Source: Propionivibrio sp.
GTDB lineage: Bacteria > Pseudomonadota > Gammaproteobacteria > Burkholderiales > Rhodocyclaceae
Direction: 5' to 3'
NCBI RefSeq assembly: GCF_029255185.1
Contig: NZ_JAPUVO010000101.1
Coordinates: 1-57,663, forward strand
Length of the DNA: 57,663 nucleotides
In this document: one piece after another, positions 16,361 through 25,694 of the stretch
How positions within the stretch are numbered: the first letter of the stretch is position 1
Layout: every line of letters begins with the position of its first letter
Notes under the pieces: model-generated
What the model was told of the DNA's origin: nothing
Database searches by the model: none
The model's input: only the letters and a program-made list of their open reading frames with translations
Position numbers and translations under genes: made by a program

Positions 16361-18181
16361 TCAGGAAGTTATTATTTTGTTCATCATGCTTAATGCCGAT
16401 TTTGCGCATAGAATTGCTTTTGTTAAAAACCGATTTTGTAAATTAGGTGGAGTCGCAATACCCTCTGGTAACAGGGACAAAAAATAATCCGTAGTTTTGC
16501 TTTCTGGTGCTAAAGAGTAATCAGTTAGTCTCTCAACTGGATGGCGAACGGCCTCACTAAACCACCAATCTTCCACATTGTCATAAATTGATGATAATTT
16601 GGCTATGGTAGACTGTGCTGAAGCATGAATGACACCACAATCGATCAGGTCATCAAATATCTCCTTCAATTCACCCGATAACGGGATGCAACTAATGTCG
16701 CAAACCAATATAAAAGGAACCTTCATTAATAATATTTCAGAAAACCCGGAGCTCATGTGGTCAATAATTACAATTTTTGATTTAATGATACTTTCGTTGA
16801 AACTGCCCCGATCAATTTTAATGTTAAGTTTTTCGAGTTCCAACAGGTGCTCTACATCCCAGAACCCATTTTCTTGTCTTGGCCTAAACAAGAAATGTTC
16901 AATCAATGCAGAAGGAAGTAATGTGATTATATCCGCGATAGTTTTTAACTCTCTGATAAAAGTTGAGTTGCTCGCACTGTATTCGTTGATTTCGACCCCA
17001 TAGATAAATTTTGTTCGGGTAATGAAAAGAATGCTCTTCTTTTTCGGGTCAAACTGGTACGGAATAACATCCCTACAGGCAAAACCTCCTTGGATGAGGT
17101 TCTTGATATTTCCTTTCCATCCAACTGACAGATAGATATCAGACGCTTCGTAGTCCATAAACTGCATGTAATTCTTGTAGTAGCAAGTGCCAGAACTATG
17201 CTCGTAGCAAATAAATTTTCTGTTGTCTTCCTTGGCCAAAGCGACGTAAATGGCGTCCTGGACGTTGCTTATCCAGCATTCTGAAACTATGTGAGTGAAT
17301 TTTCTGCACTTGATATCATTTTTAAAAACACTGTAGTACCCCATAAAATATTCCAAGAAATCCATGGGTAAACAATAATACAGCGACTGCATAAAATAAC
17401 TTTCAAAGCTGCGCTCGATAGTGCTTCGTGTTATAAATTTTCTTTTTGTGAAATCAGCATCAAGAGGAATTCTTTTGATTCTTGGCAATGAAAAACTGTT
17501 TACTCTCCCTTGTGACCGTTCTTCCAAAACTTTCCGGTTATTTTTTGACAAGACTACATTTAGAAGTGCAATCTGGGGTTCAACTTGCATCAAGGCAATT
17601 TTACGTCTTAACCCAAAGAGCATCGAACCATCATCTGTCGAACTGATACAGGATGTGTATTTCAGGCGTACGATCTCAAAATCTTTGGTCTTGTATAAAT
17701 GGTAGTACTGACTGACCAATTGTTGAACGCCAAAATCACCAGCAAAGCAAAATATGTAATCGACATGATTTTTTGGGATGTTAAAATCACTTTTGTTTAA
17801 TATTTTTATGCCAGTCGCGTCAATATCCAATGCGCTGAGATAGACATATTTCTCGTAGACAATGGAAATGTGCCGGAACAGCCAATAACCAAAAACCACT
17901 TCCCAAAATGATACCGGTAGTTCAAGATTGTGAATTGTATTTAACCTCCTAGCCAACTCAGGAAGAATTTTGTAATAGAAATTTTTGCAAACGTCATGGG
18001 CCTCTTGGATTTCCTCTTTGGTTGAAAAAAGGTCAGGATTAGTTGGTACTAAGTCATTTTCAATATATTTAAGAGTGCTAGTGTGTTTAGCCCCCTGCCA
18101 TAAATACAAAGAGTCTGAATACTCATCGGACCAGAATTCATTTAATGCGGTTGCCCTGATATTGATATTTGATATTTTCAT
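16361..18181 (-). CDS. LIC12162-type putative surface-glycan transferase
   Basis: The 606-residue protein starts with NIRATALNEFWSD, followed by LYLWQGAK. This agrees with the opening of the LIC12162/LA_1612 family, large putative transferases of O-antigen loci (ATTALEEFW...LFLGEWC). YEHSSGTCYYKN and the late KSKIVIIDHMSSGFSEILLMKVPFILV look like GT-B donor-side motifs seen in CDP-glycerol or Kdo-type transferases. There is no membrane segment. The gene is clearly AT-richer than gmd or the housekeeping genes, a sign of foreign origin for this sub-block. It starts directly after the stop of the GNAT gene (TGAATG). Confidence 0.6.
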   Translation of the reverse strand: MKISNINIRATALNEFWSDEYSDSLYLWQGAKHTSTLKYIENDLVPTNPDLFSTKEEIQEAHDVCKNFYYKILPELARRLNTIHNLELPVSFWEVVFGYWLFRHISIVYEKYVYLSALDIDATGIKILNKSDFNIPKNHVDYIFCFAGDFGVQQLVSQYYHLYKTKDFEIVRLKYTSCISSTDDGSMLFGLRRKIALMQVEPQIALLNVVLSKNNRKVLEERSQGRVNSFSLPRIKRIPLDADFTKRKFITRSTIERSFESYFMQSLYYCLPMDFLEYFMGYYSVFKNDIKCRKFTHIVSECWISNVQDAIYVALAKEDNRKFICYEHSSGTCYYKNYMQFMDYEASDIYLSVGWKGNIKNLIQGGFACRDVIPYQFDPKKKSILFITRTKFIYGVEINEYSASNSTFIRELKTIADIITLLPSALIEHFLFRPRQENGFWDVEHLLELEKLNIKIDRGSFNESIIKSKIVIIDHMSSGFSEILLMKVPFILVCDISCIPLSGELKEIFDDLIDCGVIHASAQSTIAKLSSIYDNVEDWWFSEAVRHPVERLTDYSLAPESKTTDYFLSLLPEGIATPPNLQNRFLTKAILCAKSALSMMNKIITS

Positions 18182-19144
18182 TCAGGCTGTATTGATTGAA
18201 GTTACAAAATAAGGTCTCAACTCCGAATTAAGGCTGATCTTAAAATCTCCACGGTTGGGTGAGTTAACTCCGACAAAATCAATCTCCTGAATCCCTTTTT
18301 CAAAGGCGTTTTTAATCATGTTCAGAAGCGTAAATGTTCCAGAAAAATTATGTCTCTTTGACGGGTCATTTGCACCAAACAAATAATACGCAGTTCTATC
18401 GTCATACAGAAACAGCACCGCCGAGATTGGCAAATCATCCAAAATGGCACAGGCCATTTCGCCATATCCGCCCAAGATCGCTTGCTTGGCTATGGATCTA
18501 ACCAGCGAAGATTCACGATCTGTGCGGATTATGTTCTGTCGCTCCAAAGTTTTGGCATGAAGATCGTCAAGTATTATTTCATCGCTACTTATTTTCAGGG
18601 TCAAAAGTTTAGATGATTTATTGAATTCTTGTTTTCTGACCGTTCTAATGGACGAAAAATAACTTTCAAAATCATGAAATTTTCTTATATCCAAAACACT
18701 ACTGTAGCGGAGGGATATGTCAAACATACCCATGCTCGGTTCGCTGTAGTTGTGCCATTGAAACGGACGGAGATCGTGCAGACGCCAGGATTGGCAGAAA
18801 CAGAAATTCGTATAGCGTTCGACCAGCTGGGCAATGAACTTCTCCATAACCCTGAATTCTCGCGTTGTTCGGCTATGCCCCAGTTGACTTGAGCTCTCAG
18901 CCAACAAAACTCCCTGGTACTGAGTAAACGGAAATGGTGCGCCAATAAGTTTTCCAGAATCCGAGTAAATCATTACCCCACCGGCAACAATTTTCTCTTT
19001 GTCGTAACAAGTTACCAAATCATAATTCACCAAGAGCGAATCAAGAAACCTGCTGTACACGAATACACTTCTTTGTGGAGATGTCGACACAAAGCTATCC
19101 CACACCTGTTTGTCCTCTTTGTAATTTATTTCATAGCTATGCAT
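18182..19144 (-). CDS. FemAB/GNAT-fold acyltransferase (BioF2-like)
   Basis: The 320-residue protein matches the double-GNAT layout of FemAB-like or Acetyltransf_6 proteins. It has a first domain with VAGGVMIYSDSGKLIGAPFPFTQYQG and a second with ACAILDDLPISAVLFLYDDRTAYYLFGAND. The block GTFTLLNMIKNAFEKGIQEIDFVGVN completes the second domain. Such proteins acylate or aminoacylate amino groups of surface glycans. The sugar amines made by the aminotransferases of this locus are candidate acceptors. It is AT-rich like its neighbours and is joined tightly to the genes on both sides (TAAATG upstream, TGAATG downstream). Confidence 0.62.
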   Translation of the reverse strand: MHSYEINYKEDKQVWDSFVSTSPQRSVFVYSRFLDSLLVNYDLVTCYDKEKIVAGGVMIYSDSGKLIGAPFPFTQYQGVLLAESSSQLGHSRTTREFRVMEKFIAQLVERYTNFCFCQSWRLHDLRPFQWHNYSEPSMGMFDISLRYSSVLDIRKFHDFESYFSSIRTVRKQEFNKSSKLLTLKISSDEIILDDLHAKTLERQNIIRTDRESSLVRSIAKQAILGGYGEMACAILDDLPISAVLFLYDDRTAYYLFGANDPSKRHNFSGTFTLLNMIKNAFEKGIQEIDFVGVNSPNRGDFKISLNSELRPYFVTSINTA

Positions 19145-19795
19145 TTACGTAATAATTTCTTTGACGGAATTCCAAGAGTCGTTTTTGAACGCGGTAACCG
19201 TATAGTTGTACGGCAAATTATGATGAGCCAGCGTGATTCGTTTAGAAATATTCTGAATGCAAAACGTGAGAATTTCGGCTGGATCAAGATAGAACATTCG
19301 CTCATTCGAGTGCGTAACATATGTCGATATCATATTAAAAGCCATAATGCCATTGCATAATGAAAATATTTTCCTCAAGAACTCATAAATCCATGCCTTG
19401 GATTGCCCGACGTTCAAATTAAAGAGACCGCTTAATACGACATAATCGAAATGTTGCGCTATCTCTTCACGCATGACGTCTTTGTTTTGAACATTGATTC
19501 CTGGAAATCGACTTCTGGCTTGATTAAGAAGTTTTTCATTGATGTCATATCCGATATATTGCCCTCTGAAACCCTGAAAATTTATGAATTTGTATAGTTC
19601 ACCATTCCCGCAGCCGATATCAAGAACAACTTTATTCTCGTCATTGAAATCCATAAATTTGGTTAACTCAGAGAACCTTAGGTACTGCGTCTGAGGATCG
19701 TCGAGCAGAACTGCTTTACTGCTAACTCCGTAGGTGTCTGCAACCTTGTTATATACATCAATTTGTCGAGCCGCTATGGTGTCATTTTCATCCAT
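19145..19795 (-). CDS. class I SAM methyltransferase
   Basis: The 216-residue protein has VVLDIGCGNGELYKFI (motif I, about residues 57-72), YIGYDINEKLL and NVQNKDVM, then FDYVVLSGLFNLN. This is a complete class I core without extra domains. The acceptor is unknown. Upstream lie 105 non-coding, AT-rich bases (19796-19900), the widest gap in the operon between the ops leader and the window's left part. A secondary promoter could be there, but I see no convincing pair of hexamers. Confidence 0.7.
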   Translation of the reverse strand: MDENDTIAARQIDVYNKVADTYGVSSKAVLLDDPQTQYLRFSELTKFMDFNDENKVVLDIGCGNGELYKFINFQGFRGQYIGYDINEKLLNQARSRFPGINVQNKDVMREEIAQHFDYVVLSGLFNLNVGQSKAWIYEFLRKIFSLCNGIMAFNMISTYVTHSNERMFYLDPAEILTFCIQNISKRITLAHHNLPYNYTVTAFKNDSWNSVKEIIT

Positions 19796-19900
19796 GATAC
19801 AAATTCCAATTTTCTATTACGTATATAAAAATAAAATTTCGCAAGCCAAACCGAGTAGATTATAAATGTCGCTTGTCACGAAGCTTGCAGTGAGCAAAAT

Positions 19901-20830
19901 TCAATTAAAAAATATTGAAGCGCTTAATTTTTGCTCTACTAATTCACGCAGGCGAACTATATTTTCCTGCGGAAGGCAACAGTCATGCCCCATCGGGGGA
20001 ATACAACTTACGACTTTTTTTCTCGCCAACAAACCCACCACCATTGCCATGCTCTGGCAACCAACGACAATATCGGACGCCACTATATCTTCGAGCAATG
20101 TTTTCTCGTTGCTTATTTTGACAATATCAGAATACTTCTCGACAGTTCGTTCATATTTATTCGGCGGATCAGATGGATGTGGGCGAATCACAACGCTTTT
20201 TATTCTCTCCCCAAGTGCGTTCATATTTTCTAAAAAATAATCTATTGCATCAAATTCATCATATTGTACATAACCATCGTCAAGATGCTTCAAGTGGGGA
20301 TGGCCCGAAATATTCTCGCTGACAAACAAGACTAATTTTCCGCTTATATCTAGTTTTCGATTCCCTCCTTCAAGGGCTTTTATTTCTTTTTTTATATCGA
20401 TAAAATAGGGATTGCGGACAAATCGGATGAGAATATTTGGAAAATGTATCTTCGCAAGTTTCTCCGCATCTTTATCACCTACCCAGATTTCATCTGGCAA
20501 ATGTTGAATGCCGTTTCGAGTAAAGCGCTCTGGGTAGTTCATCCAATGATCCAGAAATGATACAACTCGCATCCCTGTCTCCTTTGCTTTGGCAATTGCA
20601 AGCCATTCCAGATCTGCTTGCCCACTGGTTCCGCAAAGACACCATTCACTAGATGACAGAGCTTCCTGCAAAGCGCATGTTTGAACCAAACCAAAACGTC
20701 GCGAAAAGACACTAACCGCAGGCCCTTCAAGAACCAGTCGGCAAGTTAACTGGCTTTGATTGATATAGCTCGCCAGCAATTCTGCGCCTCCAGCATCGTG
20801 CGAGACCAAGGCGACTTTCTTACAATACAT
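19901..20830 (-). CDS. GT-B-like protein, possible glycosyl- or nonulosonate transferase
   Basis: I do not recognise a named family with certainty. The 309-residue protein starts with KKVALVSHDAGGAELLASYI and contains FLDHWMNYPERF and PDEIWVGD. VVIRPHPSDPPNKYE and a late DIVVGCQSMAMVVGLLARKKVVSCIP follow. The RPHPSD and S...E/M-A...GK-V pattern is that of donor domains in CDP-glycerol-type, Kdo-type and polysialyl-type GT-B transferases. It overlaps the aminotransferase gene by 11 bases. It lies close to the CMP-pseudaminic acid genes, so a nonulosonate transfer role is possible but unproven. Confidence 0.5.
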   Translation of the reverse strand: MYCKKVALVSHDAGGAELLASYINQSQLTCRLVLEGPAVSVFSRRFGLVQTCALQEALSSSEWCLCGTSGQADLEWLAIAKAKETGMRVVSFLDHWMNYPERFTRNGIQHLPDEIWVGDKDAEKLAKIHFPNILIRFVRNPYFIDIKKEIKALEGGNRKLDISGKLVLFVSENISGHPHLKHLDDGYVQYDEFDAIDYFLENMNALGERIKSVVIRPHPSDPPNKYERTVEKYSDIVKISNEKTLLEDIVASDIVVGCQSMAMVVGLLARKKVVSCIPPMGHDCCLPQENIVRLRELVEQKLSASIFFN

Positions 20831-22184
20831 TTTCGTTAATGGCCTTTACTGCATCGTACATGGTCTCTGTACCTGCGCTATCTGACCATTTTTTTAATTC
20901 ATGTATCCTTTCTATGACTTTCTCGATTGCATCAGCAAAATCTTTGATATCTTCAATACTCATGCCTTCCCGCACAAGCGGCGACAAAAGGAGTTCTTTT
21001 TCATAAAGACGTTCGGTCACTGGGCACAAACCCTTTGGATAATCATAGGTGACGCCACAATTGAAATTGAACGGAAATCCTTTTTTCCCGATTGCAATTT
21101 TCTTCTGATACAACGGATTGAGGTATAGCGGTCTTACATATCCCTCAGCGAATGGAGTAGTGTCCCAAAACCTTGGTTTCGGTAATTCAGCTGCTACCGC
21201 ACGTAAAAAAAGGCTTCGTGGTATTCCAACGATCTCCTCATTAAAACGTACCGGATACATGTAGTAGGAGTGAGTGCTTCCGCTTTCAATGTGTTGTATG
21301 CCTAGGCCAGGAATGCCGAGCAACCTCCGGTCGAGGTAGCGACCGAGATCAGCGCGATGAGACAGGAAGCCATTCAATTTCTTAAATTGTTCAATTCCAA
21401 TGGCTGCTTGAAGCTCTGTGAAACGATAATTGCTACCAATCATATTCGACAAATCTTCAACTCCGTATGCTTCGGTGGCGTTTTCGCCATGATTCCGAAT
21501 TAGTCTGCAGCGAAGAGCTATATCATCGTTATTCGTTACCAGAAGACCGCCCTCACCGGTATGAATGTGTTTGTGAAAATTCAAGCTGAATCCACCCACA
21601 TCACCAATCGTACCTACCGGTCTGCTTTTATAGTAAATACCAGGTGCCTGAGCCGCATCTTCGATAACTCTCAAACCGTGCTTGGCCGCAATCTCCATTA
21701 TCGGGTCCATATCCGCAGGATAGCCAAACAAATGCACCACGAGTATGGCTTTGGTTCTAGGGGTAATGCAGCGTTCAATTGACCTTGGATCCAGGGTAAA
21801 GCGATGGAGATCAAGGTCGGCGAATATCGGAATCCCGCCGTAGAACAAGACTGCAGTCGCACTTGCAGACATGCTGTAGGGTGAGCAAATCACCTCGTCC
21901 CCTGGCTCGATGCCGACCGCCCCGACCGCGACTTGTAGCCCAGTCGTCAAAGAGTTAACGCTGACTGCATTCTTGAACCCGTAGGTTTTGGCCCACAAGC
22001 CTTCAAACTCGACGACTTCTTTGCCGCCATTAAAAAATTTCCCGGCGGCTCCTATAAACCCTGAAAGCACATCCGAATCCAGTACGCGCAACACAGCTCT
22101 CTTCTCCTCCAATCCCATCGAAATTCTGTTTGGGAATTCTTTCTGCCTTACGGGAGCACCACCCAATATCGCTAGTTTGCTCAT
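20820..22184 (-). CDS. DegT/DnrJ/EryC1-type PLP aminotransferase
   Basis: The 454-residue protein is longer than PseC or Per (about 370-390). It has SVNSLTTGLQVAVGAVGIEPGDEVI, VIEDAAQAPGIYY and the lysine block GFSLNFHKHIHTGEGGLL, where the PLP Lys lies between two His. A C-terminal extension of about 60 residues is present. The subfamily with FHKHIHTGEGG is often found next to a Gfo/Idh/MocA oxidoreductase, as here (22189-23130). The pair would oxidise and then aminate a nucleotide sugar. Substrate and product are not evident. This is the third sugar aminotransferase of the locus. Confidence 0.78.
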   Translation of the reverse strand: MSKLAILGGAPVRQKEFPNRISMGLEEKRAVLRVLDSDVLSGFIGAAGKFFNGGKEVVEFEGLWAKTYGFKNAVSVNSLTTGLQVAVGAVGIEPGDEVICSPYSMSASATAVLFYGGIPIFADLDLHRFTLDPRSIERCITPRTKAILVVHLFGYPADMDPIMEIAAKHGLRVIEDAAQAPGIYYKSRPVGTIGDVGGFSLNFHKHIHTGEGGLLVTNNDDIALRCRLIRNHGENATEAYGVEDLSNMIGSNYRFTELQAAIGIEQFKKLNGFLSHRADLGRYLDRRLLGIPGLGIQHIESGSTHSYYMYPVRFNEEIVGIPRSLFLRAVAAELPKPRFWDTTPFAEGYVRPLYLNPLYQKKIAIGKKGFPFNFNCGVTYDYPKGLCPVTERLYEKELLLSPLVREGMSIEDIKDFADAIEKVIERIHELKKWSDSAGTETMYDAVKAINENVL

Positions 22185-22188
22185 AATA

Positions 22189-23130
22189 TCAATGTCTTTG
22201 CAGTATCAATATACGCTCCGAAATACTCACACTTTCTAGGAAGTTATCGTTAACCTTTCTTTCTAGCATGCTCTTTGCATTAGAGATAACATTTACCATG
22301 TAGTTATCAAGCACCGCAGTTTGCCTACTCTGGAGACAAAGCTTAGGATAAAAGCTACCGCGTTTGCCTAGCGTTGATAGAATTTCAACCTCATTTCCGC
22401 AATCCTTCATTAACACTGCTTTTGTTTCGAAATAAAGGGCTATTTCGAAATGTGTAAATTCAACACATCCGAGTCCGATCATTTGCAGGCTTGCACCATT
22501 CCAGACACATGACACAGATAGTGTGGGATCCGTATCGAACTCATCGTTAACGCTTTGATTAATTTTAGCCTTTGTAAAATCGATCACCGAACAAAAGAGA
22601 AACTCAAGTAAGTCAATTGCATGACTAGCATTGTTGTGAAATCCGCGTTGATACGTCAGGACGATGTTCGTGCATCGCTCCTCGCGCAAAATATTTCCGA
22701 TCCTCTCTCTTAACTGAATCATGCCAGGCTGAAAGCGACGGAAGAAGTTAACCATCACCTTGGTGTCCGTTTTCTGATAAAGCGTGAGCAGCCGCTCCAG
22801 TCGAGTACGATCAACATCCACCGGCTTCTCACAGATCACCAGCTTGGGTCCATTTTCGAGCATGAGAGAAAGATATTCGTAATGGGTCTCAGTTGATGAG
22901 CTTATTACCACCATGTCGTAACCTTTGAAAACCAAAGGACTCAACTCATTCAAACACCGAACGCCATAGCGTTCTGCAACCTTGAGCGAAAATTTTTGTT
23001 CAAGATCATAAACTTCGAACTCAATTTCGGGATCAAGGTGAAACGCCTTCGCATAGGTTGATATCGACTCTGTTTCGAAGTCATACATCGCGCCAATATT
23101 TCCACACCCAATGATAAGTGCCTTATACAT
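22189..23130 (-). CDS. Gfo/Idh/MocA-family oxidoreductase
   Basis: The 313-residue NAD(P)-dependent protein has KALIIGCGNIGAMYD as its nucleotide-binding loop. MVVISSSTETHYEYL and VICEKPVDVDRTRLE, with the catalytic Lys of the EKP motif, follow. HNNASHAIDLLEFLF holds the conserved His region. It lies four bases upstream of the long DegT gene and six bases after pseI. It probably prepares a keto-sugar for that aminotransferase or modifies the nonulosonate precursor. Confidence 0.72.
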   Translation of the reverse strand: MYKALIIGCGNIGAMYDFETESISTYAKAFHLDPEIEFEVYDLEQKFSLKVAERYGVRCLNELSPLVFKGYDMVVISSSTETHYEYLSLMLENGPKLVICEKPVDVDRTRLERLLTLYQKTDTKVMVNFFRRFQPGMIQLRERIGNILREERCTNIVLTYQRGFHNNASHAIDLLEFLFCSVIDFTKAKINQSVNDEFDTDPTLSVSCVWNGASLQMIGLGCVEFTHFEIALYFETKAVLMKDCGNEVEILSTLGKRGSFYPKLCLQSRQTAVLDNYMVNVISNAKSMLERKVNDNFLESVSISERILILQRH

Positions 23131-23136
23131 ATCGCA

Positions 23137-24183
23137 TCATTTTAAGAGGCGCCAACCCAGAGCCGTTCCACGCGTGACGTCTTGCTTCACTTTCATTCCC
23201 AATACTTGTTCTAGATACTTCATGGGCAAACCAAGCCCAGGTCTGATTGCGCGCAGATTCTCACGCGTTAGAGCGTCCCCGGCTTTCAAGTCCTGAACTA
23301 TGTATAGGGAGCGGCGAAATTGGAGGGATTTCATTTCGGCCTCCGTCGGCCCATAGCTAACTTGCCCAAGCGCACGCCAGGCTCGCTCGGTTTCTGCTAC
23401 CAGTTGCACCATCTCGGCAGGTTCCATTGAAAAAGCGCTGTCAACCCCTCCATCGGCCCGGTTCAATGTGAAGTGTTTTTCGATAACGCTTGCACCCAAG
23501 GCCACGCTTGCTACCGACACGCCAACTCCTAAGGTATGGTCAGATAAGCCAACCTCACACCCGAACAACTCCCGCAGATGTGGAATAGTTAGGATGTTGG
23601 TGTTTTCTGCGGTCGCAGGGTAGGTGCTGGTGCACTTGAGAAGAATCAGATCGTTACAACCAGCACTCCGAGCGGCGCGCACGGTCTCGTCCAATTCAGC
23701 GATTGTGGCCATGCCCGTGGAGATAATCATCGGTTTGCCGGTAGCGGCGATACGCCGAATTAGCGGTAAATCGGTGTTTTCGAACGAAGATATCTTGTAA
23801 CACGGGGCATCGAGACTTTCCAGAAAATCCACTGCGGTGACATCAAATGGCGTACTAAAAGCAATCATGCCGAGTTCGCGTGCCCTATCGAAAATCGGCA
23901 TGTGCCAGTCCCACGGCGTATAGGCTTGTGCATACAGCTGATACAGAGAGCTTCCCACCCACAAACTCTTGGCGTCACTGATATGGAACTCACGTTCATC
24001 CAGATCAATAGTCATGGTATCGGGCGTGTATGTTTGGATCTTTAGTGCGTGTGCTCCTGCCTTGGCCGCGGCCTCGACAATTTTCAGCGCTCGTTCGAGC
24101 GACTGGTTATGATTCCCCGATATCTCGGCGATGATAAGAGGTGCCCTCCCCAACCCTACTGATCGCTCCCCTATTTTCAACAC
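23137..24183 (-). CDS. pseI: pseudaminic acid synthase
   Basis: The 348-residue enzyme condenses phosphoenolpyruvate with 2,4-diacetamido-2,4,6-trideoxy-altrose to give pseudaminic acid. The NeuB-type barrel shows IAEISGNHNQSLERA and HALKIQTYTPDTMT, then CYKISSFENTDLPLI. ILLKCTSTYPA, VGLSDHTLG and VIEKHFTLNRADGGVDSAFS complete the barrel. A C-terminal antifreeze-like SAF domain starts near residue 290 (RSLYIVQDLKAGDALTRENL). SSFENTDLPLI and GGVDSAFSM favour PseI over sialic or legionaminic acid synthases. It is one base downstream of the pseG-pseH stop. Confidence 0.9.
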   Translation of the reverse strand: MLKIGERSVGLGRAPLIIAEISGNHNQSLERALKIVEAAAKAGAHALKIQTYTPDTMTIDLDEREFHISDAKSLWVGSSLYQLYAQAYTPWDWHMPIFDRARELGMIAFSTPFDVTAVDFLESLDAPCYKISSFENTDLPLIRRIAATGKPMIISTGMATIAELDETVRAARSAGCNDLILLKCTSTYPATAENTNILTIPHLRELFGCEVGLSDHTLGVGVSVASVALGASVIEKHFTLNRADGGVDSAFSMEPAEMVQLVAETERAWRALGQVSYGPTEAEMKSLQFRRSLYIVQDLKAGDALTRENLRAIRPGLGLPMKYLEQVLGMKVKQDVTRGTALGWRLLK

Positions 24184-24184
24184 T

Positions 24185-25690
24185 TCAGAACCTCTTTAAG
24201 TAGGACGTCGATTCGACAGAGTATCCGGACTCCGTGAACAAACGATGCGAGCGCTTGTTCGTCCCAAGAACATCGGCGCGAAAAATATTGATGTCGTGAT
24301 GATCACGCAAGAACCAGGATTCCGCACCCCGCAACAGATTACGGCCAAGGCCCAGACCTCTGACCGCCGGATTGAGATAGATGGAAACCTCTGCCTCATC
24401 GTATTGCACGTCAAATCGAACAACGCCAATAGGTAACCCATTTTGCTCGCCGATGAGTAGCTGCCTGCTCGGATCACTCAGCACCGACGAAAACCATTTC
24501 TGGTGATCTATAAAACTGATTAGGTCTGAGCTACGTGAGGCCATCCTAATATCAGGGTTATTGCGCCACTCGAACAGTTTTTCTGAGTCATCTGGTATCG
24601 CTGTTCGAATCAGAATATCGCTGCACCCTAACGCGCCAACGACGTGGAGTACGCCGTTCCCATCCACGGCCTGCATTCCGCAGCGGGAAATGGCCATTCT
24701 AAGATGGCTATTTTCCATGAGGGCGACCACATGCCGCCTAATCGCATGAACCAGTTTGCCGTTCAGATTCGGTGCATATAGCAAGCATTCCGAGGCCGCA
24801 TCGGCAAGCTGTCGTGATTGATTGTCAGCTGCACAAATACTCAACGAGGGCAAACCCAGACAGCATCGCTCCCAGATTGCCGAGCCGCCAGCGCCAATTG
24901 CGAGATCAGCTGCTACCATCAACTCAGCCATTTGGTTTGTTTGCACATGTAAAACAAATCCGTGTTTATTGCATGCCTCTTCAATTTGTTCGCGATGCGG
25001 ATGCTGCGCCCCGATTACTACGTCCACGTGCCAGTCATGAATGCCGATTCCTGCGAGGGCATCGATAACGGCTATGGTGTAGTTAGCGGCATCCACTCCG
25101 CCGAATGAAACCAGGACGCGCCTTACCGGCCCAACGCGAGGCTTGACCTGCTTTCTCAGCTGCCGGAACTCGTCCCGCAGTAATGCATAGCGCGGACCGA
25201 GCAATAGCTGACAGTCGACCGGAATTTTTCCGACATAACGAGTACCCATATTCGCGTACAGATTAAGGTCAAGGAGCACATCGCAGTCGTGATGGCGGTC
25301 AGCGAGATCGTCAATGACCAAGATTTTTCGGGCAATTGGACGTAATTCTTTCTCCCAACGGCTATCAAGTGCGTAGTGATCTACGATAAGCCAGTCCCAG
25401 TATTGATCAGTGAGGCTGTTGACGGTGTCGGTTGCATCCTTAGTCTGGCTGACGCCGAGCCAGTGTGAATGAGGAAGTCCGTCCAAGGCGTCTCCGCCTT
25501 TATATTCGATGAATTGCCTAAATTCATGGTCACGTGTGAACAACATGCTGCGGAGATGATCTGAGATGTAACGGCTCACAAAGCGAGTCCGGGCCCCGTG
25601 CTTTTTAAAAGCATCGGCAAGAGTCAAACATCGCATGAAGTGACCGATGCCAATCTGGGTTGATGCATCTACTCGAAAGGCAATATTCAT
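24185..25690 (-). CDS. PseG-PseH fusion: UDP-sugar hydrolase plus N-acetyltransferase
   Basis: The protein has about 501 residues when started at the ATG at 25690 (MNIAFRVDASTQIGIGHFMR); a frame-open start at 25756 would overlap pseF and is less likely. Residues 1 to about 330 are PseG, with the catalytic His17 in GIGH, LIVDHYALD and AIGAGGSAIWERCCLGLPS. Residues about 355-501 are a GNAT domain (FEWRNNPDIRMASR, SIYLNPAVRGLGLGRNLLR) of the PseH type, which acetylates the 4-amino group before hydrolysis. The two enzymes are separate in C. jejuni and Helicobacter. Their fusion covers two consecutive steps between PseC and PseI. It is four bases downstream of the pseF stop. Confidence 0.87.
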   Translation of the reverse strand: MNIAFRVDASTQIGIGHFMRCLTLADAFKKHGARTRFVSRYISDHLRSMLFTRDHEFRQFIEYKGGDALDGLPHSHWLGVSQTKDATDTVNSLTDQYWDWLIVDHYALDSRWEKELRPIARKILVIDDLADRHHDCDVLLDLNLYANMGTRYVGKIPVDCQLLLGPRYALLRDEFRQLRKQVKPRVGPVRRVLVSFGGVDAANYTIAVIDALAGIGIHDWHVDVVIGAQHPHREQIEEACNKHGFVLHVQTNQMAELMVAADLAIGAGGSAIWERCCLGLPSLSICAADNQSRQLADAASECLLYAPNLNGKLVHAIRRHVVALMENSHLRMAISRCGMQAVDGNGVLHVVGALGCSDILIRTAIPDDSEKLFEWRNNPDIRMASRSSDLISFIDHQKWFSSVLSDPSRQLLIGEQNGLPIGVVRFDVQYDEAEVSIYLNPAVRGLGLGRNLLRGAESWFLRDHHDINIFRADVLGTNKRSHRLFTESGYSVESTSYLKRF

Positions 25691-25694
25691 TACA

